Positions 51,092 to 61,461 of a stretch of DNA of 64,000 bases are shown here, in pieces; the first letter of the stretch is position 1; each line of letters opens with the position of its first letter. The stretch lies in the NCBI GenBank assembly GCA_902167985.1, contig CABHNZ010000014.1, positions 62,001-126,000 on the forward strand. The letters run 5' to 3'. The notes under the pieces were generated by a model. That model had not been told where the DNA came from. It saw only the letters and a list, made by a program, of their open reading frames with translations, and ran no database searches. Made by a program: the position numbers and the translations under genes. Origin of the DNA: Shinella sp. UYSO24 (GTDB lineage Bacteria > Pseudomonadota > Alphaproteobacteria > Rhizobiales > Rhizobiaceae).

Positions 51092-52621
51092 ATGATTTAT
51101 TCACGACGTGCCGTTCTGAAGTCACTCGCCTTCGCGGGTGCTGCAATGACCCTGCCCGGCGGTATCGCACGCGCTGCCGATGCCACGACGCTCCGGATCG
51201 GCCTTTCCACCTATCCCGCGCATTTCCGTCCCTGGATCAATGTCGGTTATGCCGGCCAGCTCGTCTCGGCGCTGACCAACCGCAATCTCCTTGCCTATGA
51301 CGCCAAGGGCCAACTCGTCGGCGAGCTTGCCAAGAGCTGGTCGCGGGTGGACGACAAGACCTGGGCTGTCGAACTCAGCGATGCAAAATTTTCCAACGGC
51401 CAGCCCGTCACCTCGAAAGACGTCAAGTGGACGCTCGAGAAGATCGCGGCCGAAGGATCGGGCGCCTATATGCGCGATCCGGTCACGCATATCGCCTCGG
51501 TCGAAATCGTCGATGACAAGCATTTCAAGCTGATCACCAAGGAGCCGGACGTCACCATCCCGTCGGTTCTCGCCTATCCCTTCCTTGCCATTATCGCAGC
51601 CGACAGTACCGGCGCGCAGGAGCAGGGCATCGGCGCGGGTCCGTTTGTCATCACCTCGGCTGAAAAGGGTGTCGGCATCACGCTGACGGCATCCGAACAC
51701 TATTTCAAGAAGGGTCTGCCGACCTTCAAGGCCGTGCAGATCACGCCCTATGCCGACGAGAACCTGCGCGTTGCCGCGCTCACCGCTGGCGATGTCGATC
51801 TCATCGACTATGTTCCGTGGAGCGCCATGGCGACGATCGAGAAGGATCCGAACCTGACGCTTGATGCCATGGCGGCAGGCGCCTTCATGTATCTGAGCTT
51901 CAACGGCAGCGGCGTCTTCAAGGATGCCCGCCTGCGTCAGGCCGTGTCCTTCGGCCTTCGGCGCGAAGAGATCGTCAACAGCGTCTTTTATGGTCGCGGC
52001 GCGCCGCTTGCCGGCGTTCCCCGCCCGACGGTTTCTCCCTATTACCACAAGGAACTGGCCAATTACTGGAGCTACCAGCCCGACAAGGCAAAGGCTCTCC
52101 TGAAGGAAGCCGGTCACGAAGGTGGTCTGGAAGTATCGCTGCTCGCCACCTCGCAGTATACGATGCATTCGGGCATTGCGGTTCTGGTCCAGTCGCAGCT
52201 GGCCGAGATCGGCATCAAGGTCAATCTGACCATGCCGGACTGGGCGACGCGCGTCACCATGGGCAACCGCGGCGTGGGCGATTTTGCCGTACAGGGCATC
52301 GGTATCGATACGCTCGATCCGGATGCAGCCAACACGGTCATCGATCCTTCCCTGACGCCGACCTTCCTGCGCAGCCGCAATTTCGAGGTCAAAGGATTGA
52401 CCGAACTCCTGAACAAGGGGCGCCAGGAAGGCGACGAGGCAAAGCGTATCGCCATCTACGCAGAGGTCGATAAGCTGGTATGCGATAATGCAAGCTTCTG
52501 CGGTCTGGCCTATCGTGCCACCGGCTTTGCGCGCCGCAAGACCGTCAAGAACCTGGAGCTCCTGCCCGATCAGATGTCGCCGTTCTCGGCCACGCTCTTC
52601 GACAAGCTCGCGATCAGCTGA
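51092..52621 (+). CDS. Periplasmic substrate-binding protein (SBP family 5) with Tat-like leader, third importer
   Basis: The 509-residue protein begins MIYSRRAVLKSLAFAGAA, a twin-arginine type leader, with cleavage near ARAAD (about residue 28). The mature part shows LLAYDAKGQLVGELAKSW, FSNGQPVTSKDVKWTLE, GAGPFVI and DARLRQAVSFGLRRE. It is intact and starts at ATG 51092 after AAGAAGGGAACTCAC. Its genes lie divergent from hyuA across a shared control region, suggesting that its ligand is a hydantoin, a 5-oxoprolyl compound or a related peptide. That is inference from position. Confidence 0.9.
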   Translation: MIYSRRAVLKSLAFAGAAMTLPGGIARAADATTLRIGLSTYPAHFRPWINVGYAGQLVSALTNRNLLAYDAKGQLVGELAKSWSRVDDKTWAVELSDAKFSNGQPVTSKDVKWTLEKIAAEGSGAYMRDPVTHIASVEIVDDKHFKLITKEPDVTIPSVLAYPFLAIIAADSTGAQEQGIGAGPFVITSAEKGVGITLTASEHYFKKGLPTFKAVQITPYADENLRVAALTAGDVDLIDYVPWSAMATIEKDPNLTLDAMAAGAFMYLSFNGSGVFKDARLRQAVSFGLRREEIVNSVFYGRGAPLAGVPRPTVSPYYHKELANYWSYQPDKAKALLKEAGHEGGLEVSLLATSQYTMHSGIAVLVQSQLAEIGIKVNLTMPDWATRVTMGNRGVGDFAVQGIGIDTLDPDAANTVIDPSLTPTFLRSRNFEVKGLTELLNKGRQEGDEAKRIAIYAEVDKLVCDNASFCGLAYRATGFARRKTVKNLELLPDQMSPFSATLFDKLAIS

Positions 52622-52731
52622 CGATCACGAAGCGCTTCAGAACTGCCTAAAGGCAAGGACTGCTTGCGGCGTGGGGCAACCCTGCCGCAGGCGGTCCGAA
52701 CCGGCAGACAACCTTCAGCGGTCGAGGATAC

Positions 52732-53678
52732 ATGATCTGGTTTTTCAAACGCGTCTGCGTCAGTCTGGTAATGCTGTGGGTCGTCGTGACGCTGGTCTTC
52801 ATGTCGATCAACTTCGTTCCCGGCGATCCGGTCGAACTGCTTCTGTCGCAGGATGGCGGGGCGCCTGATCCGGCAACGGTCCAGATGATCCGCGAGGATC
52901 TCGGTCTCAACCGGCCGATACTGGATCAATATGCCGACAGGCTCGGCAAGCTCATGTCATTCGACCTCGGAAAGTCGATGGTCGATGACAGCTCGATCGC
53001 CGCCGAAATCGGCCGACGCCTGCCGCGCACGCTTGAACTCATTGGCATGGCGGCCCTGATCAGCCTCGTGATCGGTATTCCAAGCGGTGTCTACGCTGCC
53101 CTGAAACACGGCGGCGGCTTTGATCGCTGCGCATCCTATGTCACGGGTCTGGCGCAGGGCATCCCGGTCTTCGTTCTCGGAACGCTGATGGTTCTGGTCT
53201 TTTCCCAGACGTTCAAGCTTCTGCCCGCCGGCGGCTTCGTCGCCTTTTCCGTCGATCCCGGCAAGCATCTCCTCCTCCTGATGATGCCTGCACTGTCGAT
53301 CGGCATCGGCCTTGCCGCCATCGTGTTCCGCATCACCCGTGCATCGACGCTGGAAGTCCTGCCGCTTGATTATGTCCGCACGGCGCGGGCCAGGGGCTCG
53401 ATGGCCGGCGCATCATCATGGCGCATATCCTCAAGAACGCTCTCATCCCGGTAATTACCGTGTTTGCGCTGCAGATCGGCGCGCTCCTCGGCGGTACCGT
53501 TCTGGTCGAATATGTCTTCAACTGGCCGGGCCTGTCCGGAATGCTGGTGAGCGGCGTCAACGGCCGCGATTACCCCACGGTGACCGGCGTCATTCTGGTG
53601 ATTTCGGCGCTCTTCATCGGGCTCAACCTCATCGTCGACCTGCTCTATGGGATCGCCGATCCAAGGGTGCGCAAATGA
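52732..53678 (+). CDS. ABC importer permease, DppB type, one frameshift, third importer
   Basis: Repaired length is 315 residues. It has the N-terminal helix with FVPGDPVELLL, the coupling region LPLDYVRTARARG, and the C-terminal VLVEYVFNWPGLSGML and YGIADPRVRK. The frame breaks near 53402 (GGGCTCGATGG, one C short). The stop overlaps the ATG of the next permease (ATGA). The 110-bp gap before it contains a loose GCGGC/GCCGC hairpin. Confidence 0.9.
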
Positions 53679-54522
53679 CAAACAAGCTTCTCTCCCTTAA
53701 TCCTGCCCGATGGACGCGGCGAGACCTGCCCGCCATCTGGCTCGGCCTGATCGTCATCATCAGCGTGCTTGCGCCGATCCTGCCGTTGCAGGATCCGCTC
53801 GCGATGAACAATGCCGCACGGTTTGCGGCACCGGGAAGCGCCCATCTGCTCGGCCAGGACGAATATGGCCGTGATATTTTCTCGCGCCTCGTCTGGGCCA
53901 TGCGCAATTCGCTGCTGGTTGCGATTTCGGCAGCACTTTGTCCGGCATTATCGGAACGGCGCTCGGCGTACTTGCCGGCTATTCGCGGGGCTTCACCGAA
54001 TTGCTGACCATGCGGCTCATCGATATCGTCCTGTGTTTCCCGCCGCTTCTTCTCGCCATGCTGGCGGTAACGCTTTATGGCCCCGGCCCGGTGACGCTCG
54101 TTCCGGTTCTGGCGGTCGTCTTCGTGCCGAGTTTCACCCGCGTGGCGCATGCAAGCGTGCTTTCTGTCCGCTCGCAGGATTATGTCGAGGCCGTTCGCAG
54201 CATGGGCGCCAGCAATCTGCGCGTCATGGCGACGACCATCCTCCCGAACATCATCGGCCCGCTGATCGTGCAATTCTCTTTCACGGTTGCCGTCACGGTC
54301 GTGCTCGAATCCGGCCTTTCCTTCCTCGGCCTCGGCGTGCTGCCTCCGGCACCCTCGCTTGGCCTGATGATCGGAACCGGCCGTGCGACGCTTGCGCAGG
54401 CGCCGATGCTGCTCGTCTGGCCCTGTCTTGCGCTGACACTGATGATCCTTGTCCTCAACGCCGTCTGCGATGATCTGCGCGACCGGCTCGATCCGAAAAG
54501 CAAGAAGGCGAGGGGCAATTGA
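53675..54522 (+). CDS. ABC importer permease, DppC type, one frameshift, third importer
   Basis: About 282 residues with HLLGQDEYGRDIFSRLVWAMRNS (here in parts: LLGQDEYGRDI, RLVWAMRNSLL), GVLAGYSRGFTELLTMR, the coupling segment RSQDYVEAVRSMGAS and ESGLSFLGLGVLPP. One base is missing near 53937 (CACTTTGTCC). The stop overlaps the ATPase start (TGATG). Together with the DppB-type subunit it forms the membrane channel. Confidence 0.9.
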
Positions 54523-56372
54523 TGGTCATGGCATCGCTTGCAGAAACCGCAGTTGCACAGAAGGCCCGCCCGACATTTTCGGTCGAGAACCTGTCGATCT
54601 CCTTTGCGCGGGACGGGCAATGGAATTCCGTCGTCCGCAACCTGAGTTTCGAGATCGCGCCGGGCGAGACGCTGGCAATCGTCGGTGAGTCCGGTTCCGG
54701 CAAGAGTGTCACCGCGCTGTCTATCCTCGGCCTCCTGCCGGATGAGACGAGCCGCATCGAAGGCTCGATCAAGCTTGGCGACACCGATCTCCTCACGCTG
54801 TCACCGAAGCAGCTGAAGTCGATCCGCGGCAATGACATCGCCATGATCTTCCAGGAGCCGATGACATCGCTTAATCCGACCATGTGCATCGGTGAGCAGA
54901 TCGCTGAATCGATCATGGCGCATCAGGGCCTTCGCCACCGCGAGGCGAAGGAAGCGGCAGTTCGCCTCATGGAGCGGGTGAAGATACCGGGCGCGCGGCG
55001 TCGCTACTCGGATTTCCCGCACCAGTTTCTGGTGGCATGCGCCAGCGCGTGATGATCGCCATCGCGCTGGCCTGCAAGCCCTCACTGCTCATCGCCGACG
55101 AGCCGACGACGGCACTTGATGTTACGATCCAGGCGCAGGTCCTCGACCTCATCAAGCAATTGCAGGAAGAAGAGGGCATGGCTGTCCTCTTCATCACCCA
55201 TGACATGGGCGTGGTTGCCGAAATCGCCGATCGTATGGTCGTCATGTATCGCGGTGATCTGGTGGAAAAGGGCGCGACCGGCGACATCTTCGCCGCTCCG
55301 CGTCATCCCTATACCAAGGCGCTTCTGTCGGCCGTGCCGCAACTCGGCTCCATGCAGGCGATGGAAAACCCGCAGCCCTTCCCAATCTATGACATCAGGA
55401 CCGGTGAGGGCTGTGCCGCTCCGACGCTTGCCTCCAGCGTCGACCAAAGCCGGCAGCTCCTGAAGGTCGAAGACCTTTCGGTGCGTTTCGACGTCGCTCA
55501 TACGCTGCTGGGGCGGGTTACGGCCCGCGTCCATGCGGTGGAAAGTGTGAGCTTCTCGCTGGCCGAGGGGGAAACACTCGCCATCGTCGGGGAATCCGGC
55601 AGCGGCAAGTCCACCACGGGCAAGCTCATCACCGGCCTGCTGCAGCCGACCGCCGGCACGGTGGATATCTGCGGCAATGCGATGAACAAGGATAGCCGGC
55701 AGGCCCTCAGCCGATCGGTGCAGATGATCTTTCAGGATCCGTTTGCCAGCCTCAATCCGCGACTGACCGTCGGCCGCGCGATCACCGAGCCTCTACGCAT
55801 TCACAAACTTGCCAGTGCCGAAGAAGAAAGGCGCATTGCCGGCGAACTTCTTGAACGCGTCGGCCTGTCCGCCGATATCGTCGGTCGCTACCCGCACGAG
55901 TTTTCCGGCGGGCAGAGGCAGCGCATCTGTGTGGCAAGAGCGCTTGCGCTGAAGCCCAGCGTCATCGTCGCTGACGAGGCCGTGTCCGCTCTTGATGTGT
56001 CGGTGAAGGCGCAGGTCGTCAATCTTCTGCTGGAACTGCAGCAGGAACTGAAACTCGGCTTCATCTTTATTTCGCATGACATGGCGGTTGTCGAGCGGAT
56101 CAGTCACCGCGTCGCGGTCATGTATTTAGGCGAGATCGTCGAGATCGGCCCGCGCGCCGCGATCTTCGGCAACCCGGCTCATCCCTATACGCGCCGCCTG
56201 ATCGACGCCGTGCCGATCCCCGACCTGAGCGCCGGCGGCATCGCCACACGGCCGGCGACAGGGAAATGCCAAGCCCTGTCCGGCCGGCGGATTTTCAGCG
56301 CGCGGCAAAAGCCTATCGGGAGGTTTCACCCGGTCACATCGTCCAGATACCCGGCCCCGAATGGGCGCCTGA
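54522..56372 (+). CDS. Peptide-type ABC importer, fused two-domain ATPase, about three frameshifts, third importer
   Basis: About 617 residues after repair. Unit one has [12 protein letters not shown], a signature restored to [12 protein letters not shown] by one base near 55030, and [12 protein letters not shown]. Unit two has [24 protein letters not shown] and [13 protein letters not shown] further break near 56260 separates it from its natural tail ([14 protein letters not shown]), and one more C near 56369 would place the stop at 56370-56372; otherwise the printed frame ends at 56377. The start is ATG 54522 overlapping the permease stop. Confidence 0.87.
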
Positions 56373-56402
56373 GATAAAATCCGATCCGAAAAGGCAATCC
56401 AG

Positions 56403-57722
56403 ATGTCGCTCTCCATTCCTGTCGCACCTTTCGAGGGCGACGCCACGCTGCTCGCAAATGTCGATGTCGTCGTCATCGGCGGCGGCATTATCGGTATTTC
56501 GACGGCGCTGACGCTGGCCGAGCGCGGCGTCTCTGTCGCTGTGGTGGAAAAGGGCGTGGTGGCCGGGGAACAGTCGGCACGCAACTGGGGCTGGACACGC
56601 CAGATGGGCCGCGATCCGGCGGAAATTCCGCTGACCATGGCCAGCCTGAAACTGTGGTCGCAGATGAACGAGCGCACAGGTGAGGAGACCGGCTGGCGCC
56701 GGTCCGGCATCACCTATCTCTGCTACAACAAGCGTGACCTCGAAATCTGGGGTGGCTGGTACGAGAAGGGCAAGGCTTACGGCCTGCAATCGGAAATGCT
56801 GACCGGACCGCAGGTGGAGGCACTTCTTCCGGGCTCGTCCGGCGGCCTGATCGGCGGCCTTCATACGCCGTCGGATGGACGCGCCGAGCCGACGCTTGCC
56901 GCCGTCGCCATGGCCAAGGCCGCAAGGCGGGCCGGGGCCCATATCATCACCCAATGCGCCGCAAGGGGCATCGAGCAGAGCGCCGGTAAGGTGTCCGGCG
57001 TCGTGACGGAGAAGGGCAGGATCGGGTGCTCCTCGGTCGTCCTGGCCGGCGGCGTCTGGTCGCGTCTTTTCGCCGGCAATCTCGGCATCGACTTCCCGCA
57101 GCTGAAGGTCATGGGCACGGTGGCGCGGGTCACGGGCGCGAGGGCATTTCCGACATGCCGGTTGGCGCCGGTGACTTTGCCTACCGCAAGCGCCTGGATG
57201 GCGATTACACGGTGGCGCTCAGAAACGCCAATATCGCCCCGATCGTACCCGACAGTTTCCGGCTGTTTGCCGAATACATGCCTTCCTTCGTCCAGACATG
57301 GCGCGAGCTGAAACTGAGGATCGGCAAGGCCTTCGTCGAGGAAATGCAGATGCCGCGCCGCTGGTCTCTCGATCAGCGCACGCCCTTCGAGCTGATCCGC
57401 ACGCTCGATCCGGTGCCGGCGCAGTCCTTCAACCGTAAGGCTCTCGCCAATCTGGCACGCGCTATCCGGCTTTTGCCAAGGCAAGGATCGTCAGCGAATG
57501 GGCCGGTATGATGGACGTGACGCCGGACGCGTTCCGGTCATCAGCGCCATCTCCTCCATTCCGGGCTTCCATATCGCGTCGGGCTTTTCCGGCCATGGTT
57601 TCGGCATCGGCCCGGGGGCAGGTCATCTCATGGCGGATATCGTCATGGGTTCGACGCCGCTGGTCGATCCGGCGCCATTCCACATTTCGCGCCTGCGGCC
57701 GGCGCTGGCGCGCGCCGCCTGA
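56403..57722 (+). CDS. DadA/DAO-like FAD-dependent oxidoreductase, three frameshifts
   Basis: About 440 residues after repair. The N-terminus has the FAD-binding VVVIGGGIIGISTALTLAERG and the Glu of VAVVEKGVV; SARNWGWTRQMGRDPAEIPL is typical of rhizobial D-amino-acid or imino-acid oxidases next to peptide importers, and the end has ASGFSGHGFGIGPGAGHLMADI. It probably oxidises a D-amino acid or cyclic amine released from the imported compound. Frames join near 57145, 57470 and 57530. The gene follows the ATPase closely and ends before a terminator. Confidence 0.87.
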
Positions 57723-57742
57723 CATTGGCAAGCTTTCTGGAT

Positions 57743-57776
57743 GGCCCTGTTGTCGTAACCGGCAGCAGGGCCTTTT
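57743..57776 (+). terminator. Rho-independent terminator after the FAD oxidoreductase
   Basis: GGCCCTG at 57743-57749 pairs with CAGGGCC at 57766-57772, extended by TG/CA across one mismatch, and TTTT follows. It ends the third importer operon and lies in the 72-bp gap to the convergent ATPase gene. Confidence 0.75.
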
Positions 57777-57794
57777 CGTTGTGTATGGGGGGTG

Positions 57795-58616
57795 TCAGGA
57801 GGCTCTGGCGAAGGGCGAGCGGTCCGGGTCCGGATCCGGCATGGCCGCCAGCAGCATGCGCGTGTAATCGCTCTGCGGGTTGTCGAAGATCTCCTCGACC
57901 GGCCCCTTCTCGAGCAGCTTGCCGCGATAGATCACCGCCACGTCGTCGCAAATGTAGCGAATGACGCCGAGATCGTGGCTGATGAAGAAATAGGTGAGAC
58001 CCAATTCCTGTTGCAGCCGGTGGAGGAGATTGAGGACATCGGCCTGAACCGAGACGTCGAGCGCCGATGTCGGCTCGTCGAGGATCAGAAACTCTGGCTT
58101 CACCGCAAGCGCCCGCGCAATGCCGATACGCTGGCGCTGGCCGCCGGAAAATTCGTGCGGATAACGGAACAGGTGTTCGGGGCGAAGCCCCACCTGCAGA
58201 AGCAGTTCCATCACGCGCTCGGTGCGCTGGCGCGCCGTCATCGGCAGGATATCGCTATGGATCACGAGCGGCTCGGCAACGATGTCATGCACCGTCATGC
58301 GCGGATCGAGCGAGGCATAGGGGTCCTGAAAGACGATCTGCAACTTGGCGCGAAGCCGCCGCATCTCGGTCGGCGAGAGCGAGGCCATGTCGGTGCCGTC
58401 ATAGAAGATCTGGCCGGCCGTCAGCGTGTCGAGCCGCAGGATGCAGCGCGTCAGCGTCGTCTTGCCGGAGCCGGACTCGCCGACAAGCCCGAAGCTCGAT
58501 CCCTTGCGGACGCTGAGGCTCACGTCATCGAGTGCGCGAAATCCCTCGCCACGGCCGAACATGCCCTGACGCTGGCCGGGAAAGATCTTGGAGACATTGC
58601 GAATGTCGAGGCTCAT
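57795..58616 (-). CDS. Peptide-type ABC importer ATPase, DppF type, fourth importer
   Basis: The 273-residue protein has Walker A GESGSGKTTLTR, signature [12 protein letters not shown], Walker B FLILDEPTSALD and H-loop ISHDLG. It is the last gene of the fourth importer operon; its ATG overlaps the stop of the DppD-type gene (58613-58616, ATGA). Unlike importers one to three, here the two ATPase units are separate proteins. It is intact. Confidence 0.93.
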   Translation of the reverse strand: MSLDIRNVSKIFPGQRQGMFGRGEGFRALDDVSLSVRKGSSFGLVGESGSGKTTLTRCILRLDTLTAGQIFYDGTDMASLSPTEMRRLRAKLQIVFQDPYASLDPRMTVHDIVAEPLVIHSDILPMTARQRTERVMELLLQVGLRPEHLFRYPHEFSGGQRQRIGIARALAVKPEFLILDEPTSALDVSVQADVLNLLHRLQQELGLTYFFISHDLGVIRYICDDVAVIYRGKLLEKGPVEEIFDNPQSDYTRMLLAAMPDPDPDRSPFARAS

Positions 58617-59500
58617 CGGCCGCCCTCCTGCATGATGTCGCCGATGCCGCGCAATTCGCCGCGCTTGGTGTGGACGGTCGGAATGGCGTTAAGAAGCGCC
58701 TGCGTATAGGCATGGGCCGGGCGCTTCAGCACCTCGTGAACGGGGCCGCGTTCCAGAATACGGCCGCGATACATGACCGCCACATGGCTGCAGATCTGCG
58801 CGACGACGCCGAGATTGTGGGTGATCATCAGCACGCCGATGTTCCGCTCGGCGACGAGATCATGGATGAGCTTCAGGATCTGCGCCTGCACGGAGACGTC
58901 GAGCGCGGTCGTCGGCTCGTCGGCGATCAGAAGATCCGGCTTGCCGATCATCGCCATGGCGATCAGCACGCGCTGGCGCATGCCGCCGGAAAACTGATGC
59001 GGGTAGTCGTCGATCCGTGCTGCCGGATTGGGGATGCCGACCTTGTCGAGCATTTCGATCGCAACGCGTCGCGCCGCCTTTTTTCGCTCGCGACCGGATG
59101 GATTGCCGGAAAGCCCGAGGATCGACGGATCGGCGTGACCGGCATGCAGGGCGACGTCGACGAGCTGCGTGCCGATGGTGAAGACCGGGTTGAGGTTGGT
59201 CGTCGGGTCCTGAAAGATCATGCCGATCTTGCGACCGCGCAAGGACCGCATGGCCTTCTCGTCAGTGGCCAGCAGATCACGGCCTTCGAAATGGATGCTG
59301 CCTGCCAGATAGCGGCCGGTCGCCGGCGGAATGAGCCGCGACACGGAAAGGCCGGTCAGCGATTTACCCGAGCCGGTTTCGCCGACCATGCCCCAGATCT
59401 CGCCGCGCTCGACTTTAAGGTCTATGCCGTGGAGGATCTGCGTCTCACCTTCGAAACTGCGCATGGAAAGGTTGAGGTTCTTGATGTCGAGCAATGTCAT
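58613..59500 (-). CDS. Peptide-type ABC importer ATPase, DppD type, fourth importer
   Basis: The 295-residue protein has [36 protein letters not shown] and the DppD-type C-terminus HAYTQALLNAIPTVH. It is intact, 9 bp after the DppC-type stop. It works with DppF and the two permeases encoded upstream in this leftward operon. Confidence 0.93.
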   Translation of the reverse strand: MTLLDIKNLNLSMRSFEGETQILHGIDLKVERGEIWGMVGETGSGKSLTGLSVSRLIPPATGRYLAGSIHFEGRDLLATDEKAMRSLRGRKIGMIFQDPTTNLNPVFTIGTQLVDVALHAGHADPSILGLSGNPSGRERKKAARRVAIEMLDKVGIPNPAARIDDYPHQFSGGMRQRVLIAMAMIGKPDLLIADEPTTALDVSVQAQILKLIHDLVAERNIGVLMITHNLGVVAQICSHVAVMYRGRILERGPVHEVLKRPAHAYTQALLNAIPTVHTKRGELRGIGDIMQEGGR

Positions 59501-59509
59501 CGGATCACC

Positions 59510-60405
59510 TCACCGCCTTGCCTTCGGGTCCATCACGTCGCGCAGGCCATCTCCGAGAAGGTTGAAGCCAAGCACGGCGAGAAAGATCGCGCAGCCGGGG
59601 CAGACCGCCGTCCACCAGTGATCCGGCATGTCGGCGCGGGCGACGGAGAGAAGCGTGCCCCATTCCGGCGTCGGCGGCTTCACACCGATGCGACGAAGCC
59701 GAGCGAGGCGACTGTCAGCACAGCAAAGCCCATGTCGAGCGAGGCCTTGACGATGATCGGCGACATGATGTTCGGAAGGATATGCCGGCCGAGAATGCGC
59801 GGCCAGCCGGCGCCGAGCGCACGCGCAGCGACGATGAACTGCTCTTCCTTCTTGCCGATCACTTCGCCGCGCACGAGACGCGCATAGGCCGGCCACCAGG
59901 TGACCGAGATGGCGACGATCATGTTGAAGACGCCGGTGCCGAGGGCCGCCGCGACTGCCATGGCGAGGATGAGGCTCGGAATGGTCAGGAGAAGATCGGT
60001 AAAGCGCATCAGGACCTCGTCGATCCAGCCGCCGAAATAACCGGCGATTGCGCCGACAATGCCGCCAATGACGATGGCGCTGACGACGACCGCAAGGCCG
60101 GAGAAAAGCGAGACCTGCGAACCGACGAGAACCAGCGAGAAGACATCCTGCCCCAGCGCATTGGTGCCGAACCAGTATTGGCTGCCGGGTGGGGTGAAGC
60201 GCGCTGCCGTATTCGTGCCGCCGGTGACGTGATCGGGAAAGGGAACGATGAAGGGCGCGAAAATCGCAATCAGGATCAGCGCGACGACGATCGCAAGGCC
60301 GATGACGGAAAGCCAGCTCTGGCGGAAGCGGTAGAAGGCCCGCGACCAGTTTTCGAGCCGCGCCGACTGATCGCGCTTCGGGAGGGTGGACGGTGTCATC
60401 GTCAT
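59510..60405 (-). CDS. ABC importer permease, DppC type, one frameshift, fourth importer
   Basis: About 298 residues. Marks are [59 protein letters not shown] and the late [17 protein letters not shown] once one base is added near 59692 (TTCGTCGCATC). The ATG at 60405 overlaps the upstream permease stop (ATGA). Confidence 0.9.
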
Positions 60406-61409
60406 GTGTAGCGCACCCTCGGATTGAAGACGCCGTAGAGCAGATCGACGACGAGCATGGAGAGGAGATAGATGACCGCGATCACCAGCGTCACGCCGAT
60501 CACCGGCATGAAATCCTGCGAGAGAATGGCCTGCGTGGCGTAAAGACCGAGGCCCGGCCAGTCGAAGACGGTCTCGACCAGAACCGTGCCGCCCAGAAGC
60601 CAGGAGACGTAGAGACCGATGACTGTCAGCGTCGAGGTCATGGCGTTCTTCAGCACGTATTTGAAGAGGATCTTGCGGTTCGAAATGCCGAGCGCCCGCT
60701 CGGTCATGACGAAATCCTGCTGCAGCACCTCGATCGTCGACGCGCGCATCATTCGCATGATTGTTGCCAGAGGGGACAGCGACATGGCGAAGGCAGGGAG
60801 AGCGAGGTGCTGCAGCGCCAGCGACAGGGAATACCAGTCACCGGCAAGGATGGAATCGATCGTGTAGAAGCCGGTCGGCCCTTCCGGCGGGATCTCGATC
60901 AGCGGAAAGCGACCGGAAAGCGGCAGGATATCCAGCCAGGAGACGAAAAGCAGCTGGAGAATGAGGCCAAGGAAGAAGCGCGGCATGGCGATGCCGCCAA
61001 GCGCCACGGTACGCGTCAGATAGTCGATGACGCCGTTGCGATAGACAGCTGCAGCCAGACCAAGCGGAATGCCGATAATGATGGCGATCAGCATGGCGGC
61101 GGCAACCAGTTCCAGCGTTGCGGGCAGGAAGGTCATGATGTCTTCAAAGACCGGGCGCCTTGTGAAGATCGAAACGCCCCAGTCGCCATGGAGGAGGCCG
61201 GTCAGATAGGTCCAGTATTGCATCGGCAGCGAGCGATCGAGGCCGAATTCGTGGCGCACGCTTTCGATCACGTCGGGCGTGGCATTCGGCCCGGCGGCAA
61301 GCGCGACGGGATCGCCGGGCAGGAGCCGGGCAATGACGAAGACGAGCATCGTCAGGCCGATCAGCATCGGGACGAGCAGGACAAGGCGTCTGACGGCATA
61401 GAAAAGCAT
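60402..61409 (-). CDS. ABC importer permease, DppB type, fourth importer
   Basis: The 335-residue protein has [18 protein letters not shown] near the start, six predicted helices, a coupling segment around [17 protein letters not shown] and the end [11 protein letters not shown]. It is intact. It is separated from the binding-protein gene by a perfect hairpin. Confidence 0.93.
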   Translation of the reverse strand: MLFYAVRRLVLLVPMLIGLTMLVFVIARLLPGDPVALAAGPNATPDVIESVRHEFGLDRSLPMQYWTYLTGLLHGDWGVSIFTRRPVFEDIMTFLPATLELVAAAMLIAIIIGIPLGLAAAVYRNGVIDYLTRTVALGGIAMPRFFLGLILQLLFVSWLDILPLSGRFPLIEIPPEGPTGFYTIDSILAGDWYSLSLALQHLALPAFAMSLSPLATIMRMMRASTIEVLQQDFVMTERALGISNRKILFKYVLKNAMTSTLTVIGLYVSWLLGGTVLVETVFDWPGLGLYATQAILSQDFMPVIGVTLVIAVIYLLSMLVVDLLYGVFNPRVRYT

Positions 61410-61429
61410 GGGCGGTTCCGATCAGGGGA

Positions 61430-61453
61430 GGGACGCCCGTGACCGGGCGTCCC
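61430..61453 (-). terminator. Intercistronic hairpin after the fourth binding-protein gene
   Basis: GGGACGCCCG (61430-61439) pairs perfectly with CGGGCGTCCC (61444-61453) around a 4-base loop, 8 bp past the binding-protein stop on the minus strand. It repeats the arrangement seen in the first two importers. Confidence 0.65.
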
Positions 61454-61461
61454 AAGCACAA

